Source: UBA1764 sp045616685 (lineage in GTDB: Bacteria > Bacillota > Clostridia > Peptostreptococcales > Anaerovoracaceae). Taken from it: a stretch of 64,000 nucleotides of DNA. The DNA is taken from contig JAZLHF010000022.1 of NCBI GenBank assembly GCA_045616685.1, positions 62,001 through 126,000 on the forward strand, given 5' to 3'. This document shows, piece after piece, positions 24,682 through 34,214 of the stretch. A program made the position numbers and the translations under genes. Position 1 is the first letter of the stretch, and each line of letters begins with the position of its first letter. The notes under the pieces were generated by a model. That model saw only the letters and a program-made list of their open reading frames with translations. It was not told the DNA's origin and made no database searches.

Positions 24682-25530
24682 TTATTTATTGCTTTGTTCT
24701 GCTGCCTCAATAACATGTTTAGCCAGAACAGAAGTCGTAACTGCTCCAACCCCACCAGGAACTGGAGTTATAGCCTTCGCTATTGGCTCACAGCCTTCAA
24801 AATCAACATCTCCGCAAAGTTTTCCATCTACAACATTGATTCCTACATCAACAATAACTTGTTTATCGTTAACTAAATCTTTGGTCACAGTGCCAGCATG
24901 TCCCGTTGCCACAACCATAATATCAGCTTTACTAGTGATTGCTTTTAGGTCATTTGTTTTTGTATGACAAATAGTAATTGTTGCATTTCTATTAAGAAGC
25001 ATCATAGAAAGAGGTTTCCCTACTACCGGGCTACGGCCAATCATAACAACATTCCTACCAGTAAGATTGATTCCATAATAGTCTAAAATTTCTATACAAG
25101 CTTGAGCTGTGCACGGAGCAAAGCCATCTCCGCCACCTAAAAAGACACTTGATAATGACTGGGCTGTCATACAATCAACATCCTTAGCGGGGCACAAAAG
25201 TTTAGCTACCTCGTTTTCTATATCCTTATCATAAATAGGTCTAAACATAAGGCAAGCGTGTATTGAATCATCCTTATTTATCTCATCAATAACCCTTAAA
25301 ACCTCCGATTTAAGAGCTTTTTCTGGCAAGTTAAAGTGTTTAACCGCAATCCCTATTTTCTCGCACCTTTTCTCGGCATTTCGCTCGTAAGAAGCATCCG
25401 CTTCGTCATCTCCAAGTTTAACCATTGCAAGACAAGGAATAATATTGTGAGTCTTTAAAACTTCACAGCGTTCAATTAGATTCTCAGTTAAAGCCTGTGC
25501 AACCGGTGCACCTTTATAAATTTCTGCCAT
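24682..25530 (-). CDS. folD: FolD-type methylene-THF dehydrogenase lacking the cyclohydrolase lysine
   Basis: A 282-residue FolD. The NADP-binding part has VMIGRSPVVGKPLSMMLL and the C-terminal ITPVPGGVGAVTT is intact. In the catalytic YxxxKxK motif (Y-V-A-S-K-R-K in E. coli) this protein has Y48-E-R-N-A52-E-K54. The first lysine, needed for cyclohydrolase activity, is replaced by alanine. It should still oxidise 5,10-methylene-THF. The nearby fchA probably supplies the cyclohydrolase step. From memory, related clostridial FolD proteins share this change. It is upstream of the fhs promoter and may be transcribed with the deaminase gene. Confidence 0.9.
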   Translation of the reverse strand: MAEIYKGAPVAQALTENLIERCEVLKTHNIIPCLAMVKLGDDEADASYERNAEKRCEKIGIAVKHFNLPEKALKSEVLRVIDEINKDDSIHACLMFRPIYDKDIENEVAKLLCPAKDVDCMTAQSLSSVFLGGGDGFAPCTAQACIEILDYYGINLTGRNVVMIGRSPVVGKPLSMMLLNRNATITICHTKTNDLKAITSKADIMVVATGHAGTVTKDLVNDKQVIVDVGINVVDGKLCGDVDFEGCEPIAKAITPVPGGVGAVTTSVLAKHVIEAAEQSNK

Positions 25531-25601
25531 TAAACTATAAACCTCATGTTCTAGTTACTTTCAAAATACTTATTAGACTCATTAATGCAAGGCCAAAGTT
25601 A

Positions 25602-26879
25602 TCACATTTTAAAAAGTCTATTCACGCTCTTTCCAAGTTCGAACTTCGCCTTATCTACATCCATAGTTGAATATTCTCCATTATCATATAGGATCTTTCC
25701 ATCAACCATAGTCATCTTGACATCGCTTGCTTGTACGCTGTAGCAAAGCAGTGACAATATATCTAAAGCCGGATACATATGCGGAGCATCAAGTGAAATC
25801 GCAATGATATCAGCCTTCTTGCCAACTTCAAGAACGCCTGTATCAAGCCTCCCCAAGGCTTTTGCACCGTTAACTGTTGCCATATCAATTACCTGAGGTG
25901 GCAATATAGATTGCGGGTCAAGTCTATGGCCATTATGGATGATAGAAGCAAGATGCATTTCTTTAAATAAATTAAGGTTATTATTACTTGCAACACCATC
26001 TGTACCAAGCGCAACATTCACACCCATAGCTATAGCTTTTCTAATTGGAGCAAATCCCGAGCCAAGTTTCATATTGCTTGTTGGGTTATGAACAATACTT
26101 ACGTTCTTCTCCTTCATGATAGCAAGGTCTTCATCATTAACCCATATGCAATGAGCAGCGAAAACATTACTATCTAAAAGGCCGACTTTATTAAAGTACT
26201 GAATAGGTGTAAGCCCACCATGGCGAAGCTTACACTCTTCAGTTTCTGCTTGAGTTTCTGAAACATGCACATGAACACTTCTATGATACTTTTTATTTGC
26301 ATCAGCGATCTTCTGCACAATAGTTTCATTTGTAAGATATTCAGAATGAATACAAAAATCAGCTACTACCTTTCCTGTTGAATCCTTCAAGTTCTCGACA
26401 AGTTCTACACATTCAGCGAATCTGTTTGGAGGAATCTCTTCTTGATCAGAAAAAGACAAACCGACGCGACAAACACTAGCCTTCATTCCAGACTGAAGCA
26501 GAGATTCGGCATACGCCATCGGAAAATCATACATCTCCGCAGACATTGTAATTCCTGCTGCAAGCATCTCAATAATAGCCCAATCTTGTCCGGTCTTTAC
26601 ATCCTCAGGAGTCATCTTTGCTTCAATCGGAAAGATTGCATTATTAAGCCAATCTTTAAGCTTAAGACCGCCCCCTATACCTCTAAGCAAAGTCATTGGG
26701 CCATGGGCATGAGCATTAACAAGCCCCGGCATAAGTAAAGCCCCATGCATATTGCGCACGCTGTCATGCGGAACTTCATCATCACCTATGTAGCTAATTA
26801 TCTCGCCATCTACTAACAGGTTTGTGAATGTTACTTCATGTCCACATAGTACATAGCAATTTGTGAATAATGTCTTCAT
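25602..26879 (-). CDS. mtaD: 5'-methylthioadenosine / S-adenosylhomocysteine deaminase (MtaD-like amidohydrolase)
   Basis: A 425-residue amidohydrolase with the metal ligands in VNAHAHGPMTLLRG (about 56-69), HVSETQAET, AHCIWVNDEDL and GTDGVASNNN. These match the MTA/SAH deaminase and adenosine-deaminase-like group that deaminates the adenine ring. The start codon shares a base with the stop of the PNP gene, so deamination and phosphorolysis of nucleosides are coupled genetically. Other cyclic amidine substrates are possible. Confidence 0.88.
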   Translation of the reverse strand: MKTLFTNCYVLCGHEVTFTNLLVDGEIISYIGDDEVPHDSVRNMHGALLMPGLVNAHAHGPMTLLRGIGGGLKLKDWLNNAIFPIEAKMTPEDVKTGQDWAIIEMLAAGITMSAEMYDFPMAYAESLLQSGMKASVCRVGLSFSDQEEIPPNRFAECVELVENLKDSTGKVVADFCIHSEYLTNETIVQKIADANKKYHRSVHVHVSETQAETEECKLRHGGLTPIQYFNKVGLLDSNVFAAHCIWVNDEDLAIMKEKNVSIVHNPTSNMKLGSGFAPIRKAIAMGVNVALGTDGVASNNNLNLFKEMHLASIIHNGHRLDPQSILPPQVIDMATVNGAKALGRLDTGVLEVGKKADIIAISLDAPHMYPALDILSLLCYSVQASDVKMTMVDGKILYDNGEYSTMDVDKAKFELGKSVNRLFKM

Positions 26880-27721
26880 TATGGTAATCTTCTAATCAAT
26901 TCTTTAAAATAGTCGAGCAAAAGTGGAGCAACCATCTTTGCGTTTTCTTCGATTTCTTCGCCAGACAGAGGCTTACCCAAAACTCCAGTAGCCATATTTG
27001 CAACCAGTGAAAGACCAAGACATGGCATCTGGCATTGAGCTGCCGCTAGTGCTTCTGGTACAGTTGACATGCCCGTTACATCAGCTCCCAACATTCTTTC
27101 TGCTCGAATTTCCGCAGGAGTCTCAAACTGTGGACCAGGATAGAAAAAATACACACCTTCATGTACGATTATCTTACTTTCTCGACCAACTTCCATAGCC
27201 AGACTTCTAAGTTCTGGAGTATACATGTTAGTTGTATCGAAAAACCTTGGACCAAATTCTTCGACATTAGGACCACGCATTGGAGAACTTCCCATAAGTT
27301 TAATATGATCTTTAATGACCATTAAATCGCCAGGTCTATATTCTGTATTCACAGCCCCTGCGGCATTACTAATGATAACACGCTGAGTTCCGAGAATCTT
27401 CATCACACGAATAGGAATACTCAGTTCTTCGAAATGATACCCATCATATGAATGGAATCGGCCTTGCATGCAAATAATTTTACGACCCTCAAATCTTCCA
27501 ATAATTAATCGTCCAATATGACCAGGAGCCTTTGAAACTAAAAAATTAGGAATATCTTCATAAGGAATAATACATTCAGCTTCAATTAAATCAGCAACCT
27601 CACCAAGGCCGGTACCTAAAATAATACCTGTTTTTGGCTTAAAATCGCCAATCTGCTTTCTAATAAAATCTGCACTTCTCTTATAATATTCATAATCAAA
27701 TACAGGTCTATCGTTTTGCAT
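26879..27721 (-). CDS. purine-nucleoside phosphorylase (trimeric class)
   Basis: A 280-residue trimeric PNP that splits purine nucleosides with phosphate. GTGLGEVADLIE is the phosphate loop, ISNAAGAVNTEYRPGD and GADVTGMSTVPEALAA are family signatures. With the deaminase it forms a purine nucleoside salvage pair. The start overlaps the preceding membrane-protein gene by one base, and the ATG of mtaD overlaps its stop. Confidence 0.95.
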   Translation of the reverse strand: MQNDRPVFDYEYYKRSADFIRKQIGDFKPKTGIILGTGLGEVADLIEAECIIPYEDIPNFLVSKAPGHIGRLIIGRFEGRKIICMQGRFHSYDGYHFEELSIPIRVMKILGTQRVIISNAAGAVNTEYRPGDLMVIKDHIKLMGSSPMRGPNVEEFGPRFFDTTNMYTPELRSLAMEVGRESKIIVHEGVYFFYPGPQFETPAEIRAERMLGADVTGMSTVPEALAAAQCQMPCLGLSLVANMATGVLGKPLSGEEIEENAKMVAPLLLDYFKELIRRLP

Positions 27722-29151
27722 TAGTAAATATCCTCCTGTAACTCAGGCTTTTCATCTAGCCTTTCAGGGTGCATTAAATAGCTTTTAAACTTTTTAAGAA
27801 CTGTTGCGTAATAGAATCCATCGCAAATTCTTTCATCGGTAACAATTGTAAAATCAATATATTTTTTTGGTATAACAGTCCCATCTGTTTGAAGTTCATT
27901 CTCAGTATACTTATGGCCAAAAGCTATAAAGCAAGGCATATTACCAAAATCATATAGATGATGATATATTGGAGGGATTCCCAAAGAGCCCATTGATGTT
28001 ATAAACATACTTCCATGGAACGGGCTGATTTCACAAAGCTCCACTGGCATAAGTCCGAAGTAATCAAGGAGCTTAATAAACCAAATACCAAACTTCTTAA
28101 GCACACCAGGTACATAGTCAACAATCTTAGCAGTATTATCAAAATTACTGTCAAGCTCTGGCTGCTTAACATCTTGAACAAGCTTATCAAATTTTTCATA
28201 AATTTCTGTTGCAGTCTCATTAGGTTGGCAGTGAAGCTTAATCGCAGTATCAGGTGATTCAACAGTCATATCTTTCTTAATAATCATGTTTACATCAACT
28301 GTATAACGGTGATAAACCTTTTGGCCTGACAGGAATCTATTTACAGCCGGAGCATCATTACAGCAGCGTATATATGTTGCGATAAACACATGCATTATTC
28401 CAAAATGCTTGTATCCTTCTTTTCTCTTTTCGCGAACATAACGTTGCATTGCACTAACTTCAATGCGATCATGGACATAATTGCTTGATCCATTTCTATT
28501 AACCATAATATATGGTGCAACCTTAGATATCGGAGCAAGACCTCTTACGAGACGTCCATCCATTCTATCGCCATATCTAAGGCGATATTCGTCACCCTCT
28601 TTCCAATCAGGCAGTCTTTTAGCAGACAATATTATCGTTATGATAGACAGATAAATTGCCGCGTCAGAAAGTAGCAACCAACTAATTCCACTTTCAAAGT
28701 TAATTCTAATGAAAGCTGCCAAATATTTGTCAATCCAATACAAAGATATTGGCAACAGGAATGCTACTAAAGCGAGCCACTGATTCTTGGCTTTACCAGT
28801 AAAGGTGTAACAAAAAATCAATGCTAATACAACGCAAAGGATAATGCAAGGAATAGTCATCCACCAGTCAAAATGATAGCTAAGTGTAACAAAGATAAAA
28901 TACACCGCATAATACATAACTGGATTTACGGTTACATAAAACATCTTCGGTCCTCTAAGTGGCAGTCGTAACGCTACGAATAGATTTACCACAACCGGAA
29001 GAAGCATATGAACTATAACTATACCAAGACTTCTTACCCCAGTGCTGGCAAAGAAGTAGATTCTGGCCACTGCAGAGAAAATGCTAAGCAGGACTGTAAG
29101 CCAAACGAATGGATTTGTGCGTTTGACTGTATAAAATGTATAGTTTTCCAT
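27721..29151 (-). CDS. membrane protein with E2-like acyltransferase domain, catalytic His replaced
   Basis: A 476-residue two-part protein. Residues 1-190 contain about six membrane helices. Residues 215-470 are a chloramphenicol-acetyltransferase/E2p-fold domain (FGIMHVFIATYIRCC, APAVNRFLSG, SPFHGSMFITSMGSLG). The catalytic motif HxxxDG reads E440-R-I-C-D-G, so the active-site histidine is missing. As I recall, a Firmicute group annotated as 2-oxo-acid dehydrogenase subunit E2 also has DERIADG here. No E1, E3 or lipoyl domain genes are nearby. It is first in the operon with PNP and MtaD. Function unknown. Confidence 0.7.
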   Translation of the reverse strand: MENYTFYTVKRTNPFVWLTVLLSIFSAVARIYFFASTGVRSLGIVIVHMLLPVVVNLFVALRLPLRGPKMFYVTVNPVMYYAVYFIFVTLSYHFDWWMTIPCIILCVVLALIFCYTFTGKAKNQWLALVAFLLPISLYWIDKYLAAFIRINFESGISWLLLSDAAIYLSIITIILSAKRLPDWKEGDEYRLRYGDRMDGRLVRGLAPISKVAPYIMVNRNGSSNYVHDRIEVSAMQRYVREKRKEGYKHFGIMHVFIATYIRCCNDAPAVNRFLSGQKVYHRYTVDVNMIIKKDMTVESPDTAIKLHCQPNETATEIYEKFDKLVQDVKQPELDSNFDNTAKIVDYVPGVLKKFGIWFIKLLDYFGLMPVELCEISPFHGSMFITSMGSLGIPPIYHHLYDFGNMPCFIAFGHKYTENELQTDGTVIPKKYIDFTIVTDERICDGFYYATVLKKFKSYLMHPERLDEKPELQEDIY

Positions 29152-29160
29152 AATGTAATA

Positions 29161-29166
29161 ATTATA
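29161..29166 (-). promoter_or_regulatory. extended -10 promoter of the E2-like gene
   Basis: Minus-strand TGCTATAAT lies 9 nt before the ATG at 29151, so transcription would start about 3 nt before the start codon. There is no ribosome site. It sits directly after the terminator of the upstream sugar ABC operon. Confidence 0.6.
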
Positions 29167-29170
29167 GCAT

Positions 29171-29203
29171 AAAAAAAGCCCTCTGGACCAAGTCAGAGGG
29201 CTT
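29171..29203 (-). terminator. terminator of the sugar ABC operon
   Basis: Ten-base arms AAGCCCTCTG (29177-29186) and its complement (29194-29203), followed on the minus strand by seven T residues. Confidence 0.9.
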
Positions 29204-29217
29204 AATTTTGGGACTAT

Positions 29218-30288
29218 TTATGCCTTCACTTCTAAAGTAAGTGCCGCCTTTCTCTTCTTCTTTGTCTGAATCTTTTCTCTGAAGATTGGACCAAGCGTCT
29301 GGACAAGGATTACTACAATCAATACTAATCCCTGGAATGCATTCTGAATATCTACAGAAAGCGCTGGAATAGATACGATGATAAAGTTGATTGTTGTATA
29401 TGAAATTGCACCAAAGATGATACCAACGAGGTTACCTTTACCACCAGCCATTGAAATACCACCAAGTACAATAGCAGCTACTGCATACATTTCGAATGAA
29501 ACGCCAGACGATGCAGGAGTGATATTACCAATCTTGCATGCTTGAATAAAGCTTGCGAAGCCTACGAGAATACCTGTAATTACAAATACTAAAATCTTAA
29601 CAGCTGTTACATTGATACCAGCAAGTCTTGCTGCATTAGCATTAGATCCGATAGCAAATACCGACTTACCAAACTTAGTTTTCTTAGACATAAGAATAAT
29701 AATAATTGCAAGTACGAGGAAGAGGATTGTAATCCAAGGAATTGATAAGAACTTACCAATACCAAATGTTTTTCTTAAGAATTCGTACTGTGGGTAGTCA
29801 GCAATTAATGCAAACTGTGATGAACCAGAACCTGTTACTTCAGCAGGAAGTGATCTTACAGCTGAAAGAGCAAGCGATCTGTAAATAAGCATTGTACCAA
29901 GTGTAGCAATGAATGCCTGCATCTTAGCAAGACCAATTAACACACCGTTAATGAGACCGCAAAGAGCACCTGATACAATAGCTGCAATAAACATAAGTAT
30001 TGCTGATCCTGTAAGGTTAAATACAGCTATACAAACACTTGAACAAAGTACGAGGCCTGAACCCAGTGAAAGGTCAATATTACCTGTAATAACTACAAGT
30101 GCCATACCAAGCGCCATAGTTCCTACAATACATGTGTTCTGAGAACCAAGAATTGAAATAATGTGGTTCCAGTTGAACCTTACGCCACTTGCACCAAGAG
30201 CAATAGCATAACCGATAATAATAAGGATCATTACAAAGATGTAACTGTAATTTCTCCAAATATTTAAGAGTGAGAACTTCTTATTCAT
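29218..30288 (-). CDS. sugar ABC transporter permease (RbsC type)
   Basis: A 356-residue BPD_transp_2-family permease with about nine to ten membrane segments. GNIDLSLGSGLVL and AIVLGGISMAGGKGNLVG are typical of ribose/xylose/galactose-type importers. Its start shares one base with the ATPase stop. Last gene of the sugar operon before a strong terminator. Confidence 0.92.
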   Translation of the reverse strand: MNKKFSLLNIWRNYSYIFVMILIIIGYAIALGASGVRFNWNHIISILGSQNTCIVGTMALGMALVVITGNIDLSLGSGLVLCSSVCIAVFNLTGSAILMFIAAIVSGALCGLINGVLIGLAKMQAFIATLGTMLIYRSLALSAVRSLPAEVTGSGSSQFALIADYPQYEFLRKTFGIGKFLSIPWITILFLVLAIIIILMSKKTKFGKSVFAIGSNANAARLAGINVTAVKILVFVITGILVGFASFIQACKIGNITPASSGVSFEMYAVAAIVLGGISMAGGKGNLVGIIFGAISYTTINFIIVSIPALSVDIQNAFQGLVLIVVILVQTLGPIFREKIQTKKKRKAALTLEVKA

Positions 30289-31790
30289 TAGTTTGCCTCC
30301 TTAGCTGTTTCTGCAGCATTGGTTGAGTAAAGCATTACGTCGTGTTCATTTACTTCTTCATGCTTAAATTCTTTTATAATCTTTCCTTCGTAGAATACTA
30401 AGCATCTATCAGCAACCTTCTTAATTTCCGGAATTTCCAGAGTATTAATGATTACTGTCTTGCCTTCTTCTGCAAAGCGTAAAATCAGTTTGTAAATTTC
30501 AGCCTTAGCACCTACATCTACGCCCTGAGTTGGATTATCAAAGAGAAGAACGTCAGCTCCTGTATTAAGCCAGCGAGCAAGAAATACCTTCTGTTGGTTT
30601 CCACCAGAGAAACCTGTGATAGGAGCATTTACATCCTGCTTCTTAATAGTTAAGTCTTCTTCGTGTTTTTTATACTTTTCAACTTCTAACTTATCATTGA
30701 TAAACTGTTTATTTTTTGTAATAGCATGATCAGCAATTGAGAAGTTTTCCATAATACTCATCTCCCCAACTACAGAATTTTCTTTTCTATTAGCTGGGAG
30801 TAATGCAATGCTGTTCTTCATATAATCAACGATCTGATCAGCATCAAGTTCTTGCCCCTTCATAATTAAAGATCCCCCTTCTCTTGGAAGAGCGCCAAAC
30901 ATTGTAAGCATAAGTTCAGACGCACCGCATCCTGCAAGCCCAGTAAATGCAATTACTTCGCCTTTTCTTGCTTGAAGGTTGATTTTATCAAATCCCTGGC
31001 CACTGTAATTCTTTAATTCAAGGACCACTTCACCAAGCTGCCTTGGTGTATAAAGGTCTGCATCAGCGTAAGTCTTACCAACCATGTCTGATGTTATAGC
31101 ATTAGAATTTGTATCTTTAATATATCCTGAAGAGATAAATTCTCCATTTCTAAATACAGTATATCTGTCAGCAATTTCGAAAATTTCTGGCATCTTGTGA
31201 GAAATGAAAATGAAGGATTTTCCCGTTGCTTTCAATTTTCTAAGAATTCCAAACAAGTGATCAATTTCACCGTTTGAAAGAGATGTTGTTGGCTCGTCAA
31301 GAATGATAAGCTTTGCATCTTTATAAAGAGCCCTGCATATTTCAAGCAACTGTTTTTCTGAAGTTTTAAGATGTGAAACCATTGCCATTGGATCAATTTC
31401 AACACCGAGACTTTCAAACAATTCCTTAGCTCTTTTAACCTCTTCCTTGTAGTCAATTGTTCCGATCTTAGTCTTAAGTTCACCACAAAGGAAGATATTA
31501 TCTGTAACAGACAAGTCATTAATTACAGAAAGTTCTTGATGTACAAATGCAATTCCTGCATCTTCCATTTCTTTAATGCTTGGTGTGACATATTCATGAC
31601 CAAGCCAATTAAATGTTCCTGCATCAGCTTGGTATACACCTGTAAGGATATTCATGAGTGTAGATTTACCCGCACCGTTTTCACCAAGTAATGCGTGAAC
31701 CTCACCCTCTTCAATGGTAAGGTGGACGCCCTTTAATGCATAGTTGCCATTAAACGACTTTGAAATGTTTTTCATTTCAAGGATAGGCAT
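30288..31790 (-). CDS. sugar ABC transporter ATPase (RbsA type)
   Basis: About 500 residues with two ATPase halves. Start placed at 31790 (MPILEMKNIS) after AAAGGAG; an upstream start would read through the hairpin. The first half has GENGAGKST; the second has the degenerate loop GLAGCGASELM usual for this type, and FSGGNQQKVFLARWL as signature. Paired with the permease and binding protein of the same operon. Confidence 0.94.
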   Translation of the reverse strand: MPILEMKNISKSFNGNYALKGVHLTIEEGEVHALLGENGAGKSTLMNILTGVYQADAGTFNWLGHEYVTPSIKEMEDAGIAFVHQELSVINDLSVTDNIFLCGELKTKIGTIDYKEEVKRAKELFESLGVEIDPMAMVSHLKTSEKQLLEICRALYKDAKLIILDEPTTSLSNGEIDHLFGILRKLKATGKSFIFISHKMPEIFEIADRYTVFRNGEFISSGYIKDTNSNAITSDMVGKTYADADLYTPRQLGEVVLELKNYSGQGFDKINLQARKGEVIAFTGLAGCGASELMLTMFGALPREGGSLIMKGQELDADQIVDYMKNSIALLPANRKENSVVGEMSIMENFSIADHAITKNKQFINDKLEVEKYKKHEEDLTIKKQDVNAPITGFSGGNQQKVFLARWLNTGADVLLFDNPTQGVDVGAKAEIYKLILRFAEEGKTVIINTLEIPEIKKVADRCLVFYEGKIIKEFKHEEVNEHDVMLYSTNAAETAKEAN

Positions 31791-31814
31791 AATCGATTCT
31801 CCTTTAGATAAAAA

Positions 31815-31844
31815 TAGGATGCGCACTTTATTGTGCGCATCCTA
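31815..31844 (-). terminator. intercistronic attenuator hairpin after the sugar-binding protein
   Basis: A perfect 12-bp stem (31815-31826 with 31833-31844) and 6-nt loop, followed on the minus strand by a TATTTTTAT run. It should let only part of transcription continue into the ATPase and permease genes. Confidence 0.8.
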
Positions 31845-31855
31845 AGAGATAGGTA

Positions 31856-32959
31856 CTAGTGACCTGTGAATCCTTCAAACTGAGCTGCATTGTTAGCATC
31901 AACGATGAATACTGGTTCTGTAGCTTCTTCGCCAAGAGCGAAGTTCCAGTCGCCATCAAGATACTTAACCGCATAGTCGATAGCAGATTTCATCATGCTT
32001 GGGTTGAATGATACGGACATCATATCATCGAAATACTTAGAAGCAACAGCACTCTTGTCTGATTTTCCGAGCATTACATCATAGAGTTCCTGCATTCCAC
32101 CGATAGCTGAAATGTAAACTTCCATAGCTTCAAGATCTGCAAGTGTAGCTTCGTTAGCACCTTCGAGAACTGTCATAACACCGAATGTCATTTCATCGTC
32201 TTCTGAGAAGATGAAGAGCTTGTTGTTGTTAGCTTTTGCAGCTGCAACGATTTCATCAAGCTTTGGTTCGAGATAAGAAACAGCACCGTCTGCAGACCAG
32301 TTGCATACTGTCTGATACTGGAAGAGAGCAGCTACTTCGTCAGCTGTCCATTCCTTTGCTGTGTGGTAAGACTGACCTGTGAAGTTGTCATTGTAGTCTC
32401 TCTTACCCTGAAGGAATTCTTCGAATCCCTGCTGTCTGTAAACGCATACAGAACCGTTATCACCCATAAGTTCTACGAGTGTAGCACCTGGTTCAAGCCC
32501 ATTCTTCTGGAGCCAGTAAGCAATACCAGCACCACAGTCATAGTTGTTACCAGAATAGTTAAGAATAGCCTTATCCATGTCTTCCATGATGAATCTATCG
32601 AATTCAATGAATGGAATGTTTGCTTCGATAAGAGCATCAACGCCAGCCTTAGCTGAATCATCGAGAGCCTGGATAACTACGAGAGCAGCATCACCATTAG
32701 CGATTACTGTGTTGCAGATATCACACTGTTCATCACCGCTCTTTGCAGGCATGAATACAGCTTCATACTTACCAGCTGCTGTGATTTCTTCACACTTCTG
32801 CTGAGCATAAGCACCAGCCTGAGCTGTCCAGCCGTGGTCAGGTGTAGGTCCTAATACATAGAACTTTGTTGTTGCAGCAGATTCTTCTTTCTTTTCTCCG
32901 CAAGCTGCAAGTGTAAATACCATTGCAAGTGCGAGGAGAACTGCTAAAATTTTCTTCAT
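31856..32959 (-). CDS. sugar ABC transporter substrate-binding lipoprotein
   Basis: A 367-residue periplasmic-binding-protein-like lipoprotein. The signal peptide with lipobox TLAAC is almost identical to that of the amino-acid binding protein at 5686-6474. The mature part (PTPDHGWTAQAGAYAQQKC, ALVVIQALDDSAKAGVDALI) matches the sugar-binding family PBP type 1. The ligand is not evident. AGGAGG precedes the ATG. Confidence 0.92.
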   Translation of the reverse strand: MKKILAVLLALAMVFTLAACGEKKEESAATTKFYVLGPTPDHGWTAQAGAYAQQKCEEITAAGKYEAVFMPAKSGDEQCDICNTVIANGDAALVVIQALDDSAKAGVDALIEANIPFIEFDRFIMEDMDKAILNYSGNNYDCGAGIAYWLQKNGLEPGATLVELMGDNGSVCVYRQQGFEEFLQGKRDYNDNFTGQSYHTAKEWTADEVAALFQYQTVCNWSADGAVSYLEPKLDEIVAAAKANNNKLFIFSEDDEMTFGVMTVLEGANEATLADLEAMEVYISAIGGMQELYDVMLGKSDKSAVASKYFDDMMSVSFNPSMMKSAIDYAVKYLDGDWNFALGEEATEPVFIVDANNAAQFEGFTGH

Positions 32960-33014
32960 TGTCTTTTTTCCTCCTAGTAAATAATTACTATAATTTGTAT
33001 ACTGTCGACAATAT

Positions 33015-33038
33015 ATATTAAGCGAAATTGCTTAATAT
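33015..33038 (-). repeat. inverted repeat at the Gfo/Idh stop codon
   Basis: A perfect 9-bp inverted repeat, ATATTAAGC / GCTTAATAT with 6-nt spacer, overlaps the stop codon of the dehydrogenase gene. No U tract follows, so it may be an operator or mRNA-processing hairpin rather than a terminator. Confidence 0.5.
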
Positions 33039-34072
33039 CAAATATAAACTACCTTGCCCTCTTCTGCAGATTTAATTGCTGCAAAAACGCCTCTCATTGA
33101 GCCAATAACGGCATCAGCGTCAAGAGGTGAAGGTCTATCAGTAATAATAGCTTCTACAAACTCGTCAACAATGCCAGAGCTTTCTTGCTGAGCATCATCA
33201 TTTGTCTGAATCTTACCCACCTCATACTTATCAATCTTGCCATCTTCATGTACAACGATAAGTGCATATTTAGGATCAGAATAGAGCTTGATGATACCAT
33301 GCTCACAAAGCAAATTTGTAAAATTAGCTTCATCGCCATAGTTTGTCCAACTTGTGATAACAGTCATCATAGCGCCGTTCCTAAACCTGAAGACTTCAAC
33401 GCTATTGTCATCTACTTCAATTGGGGTTCCATCAGGAAACTTCTTATCTAATACAGCCATAGTAGATGATGCAGATGTAATTTCATCACCTACTAAATAT
33501 CTGATAGTATCAATCTTGTGGATTCCGAGGTCGGCCATTGAGCCAAAACTTGCTGATGATTTCTTAAAGAACCATGTATTAGCTGACTGATCCATGCTCC
33601 ACATTTCAGGTCCTTTATGACCAAACATCGCAACAGCATTGAGGACTCTTCCGAGTTCTCCGGAATCTAAAATTTCTTTTGCTTTCTTATGAGCTGGTGC
33701 AAGACGCTGATTCTGAGCAATGAAAAGTCTCTTCCCATTCTCCTTTGCAGCAACGATCATAGCCTCACAATCTTCCATAGAAGTTGCCATAGGTTTTTCG
33801 CATAATACATGCTTGCCTGCCTTTAAGGCCTTAATTGTATTTTCTGCATGAAATGCATTGGCTGCGCAAACAGAAACAGCATCAATACTTGGATCGTTAA
33901 TCAACTCATCAACAGTAGCATAAACCTTGCCCCCATAAATGTTTGCAAGCGCCTGCGCACGTTCAGGATTTAAGTCATAATAACCAGCAATTTCTGTATT
34001 TGGATTGAGATTATATTCATATGAATGACGTTGTTTTGCGATTGAACCGCAACCAATAATTCCTACTTTCAT
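33038..34072 (-). CDS. Gfo/Idh/MocA-family NAD(P)-dependent oxidoreductase
   Basis: A 344-residue dehydrogenase: an N-terminal Rossmann fold with GIIGCGSIAKQRH, CEKPMATS (the conserved EKP), then the catalytic-domain motif GIHKIDTIRYLVG with the conserved D..H-like pattern. Substrates in this family are sugars, inositols or their acids. First gene of the operon with the sugar ABC transporter, so it likely oxidises the imported sugar. AGGAGG precedes the ATG. Confidence 0.9.
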   Translation of the reverse strand: MKVGIIGCGSIAKQRHSYEYNLNPNTEIAGYYDLNPERAQALANIYGGKVYATVDELINDPSIDAVSVCAANAFHAENTIKALKAGKHVLCEKPMATSMEDCEAMIVAAKENGKRLFIAQNQRLAPAHKKAKEILDSGELGRVLNAVAMFGHKGPEMWSMDQSANTWFFKKSSASFGSMADLGIHKIDTIRYLVGDEITSASSTMAVLDKKFPDGTPIEVDDNSVEVFRFRNGAMMTVITSWTNYGDEANFTNLLCEHGIIKLYSDPKYALIVVHEDGKIDKYEVGKIQTNDDAQQESSGIVDEFVEAIITDRPSPLDADAVIGSMRGVFAAIKSAEEGKVVYI

Positions 34073-34102
34073 GGCTACCTCCTTTACGGCACGCTTATAA
34101 TT

Positions 34103-34130
34103 ATTTTACCACCTGTAGAAATATTGTCAA
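34103..34130 (-). promoter_or_regulatory. promoter of Gfo/Idh-sugar ABC operon
   Basis: Minus-strand consensus TTGACA (34125-34130), 16-nt spacer, TAAAAT (34103-34108), about 30 nt before the dehydrogenase start. Confidence 0.75.
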
Positions 34131-34214
34131 GGTGCTCTATCAGCTTGAAAAATGCACGTTTTTGCTGTAAATTATTCATATAAAAAGATATTGACATTTC
34201 AAAGGAGAATCACT

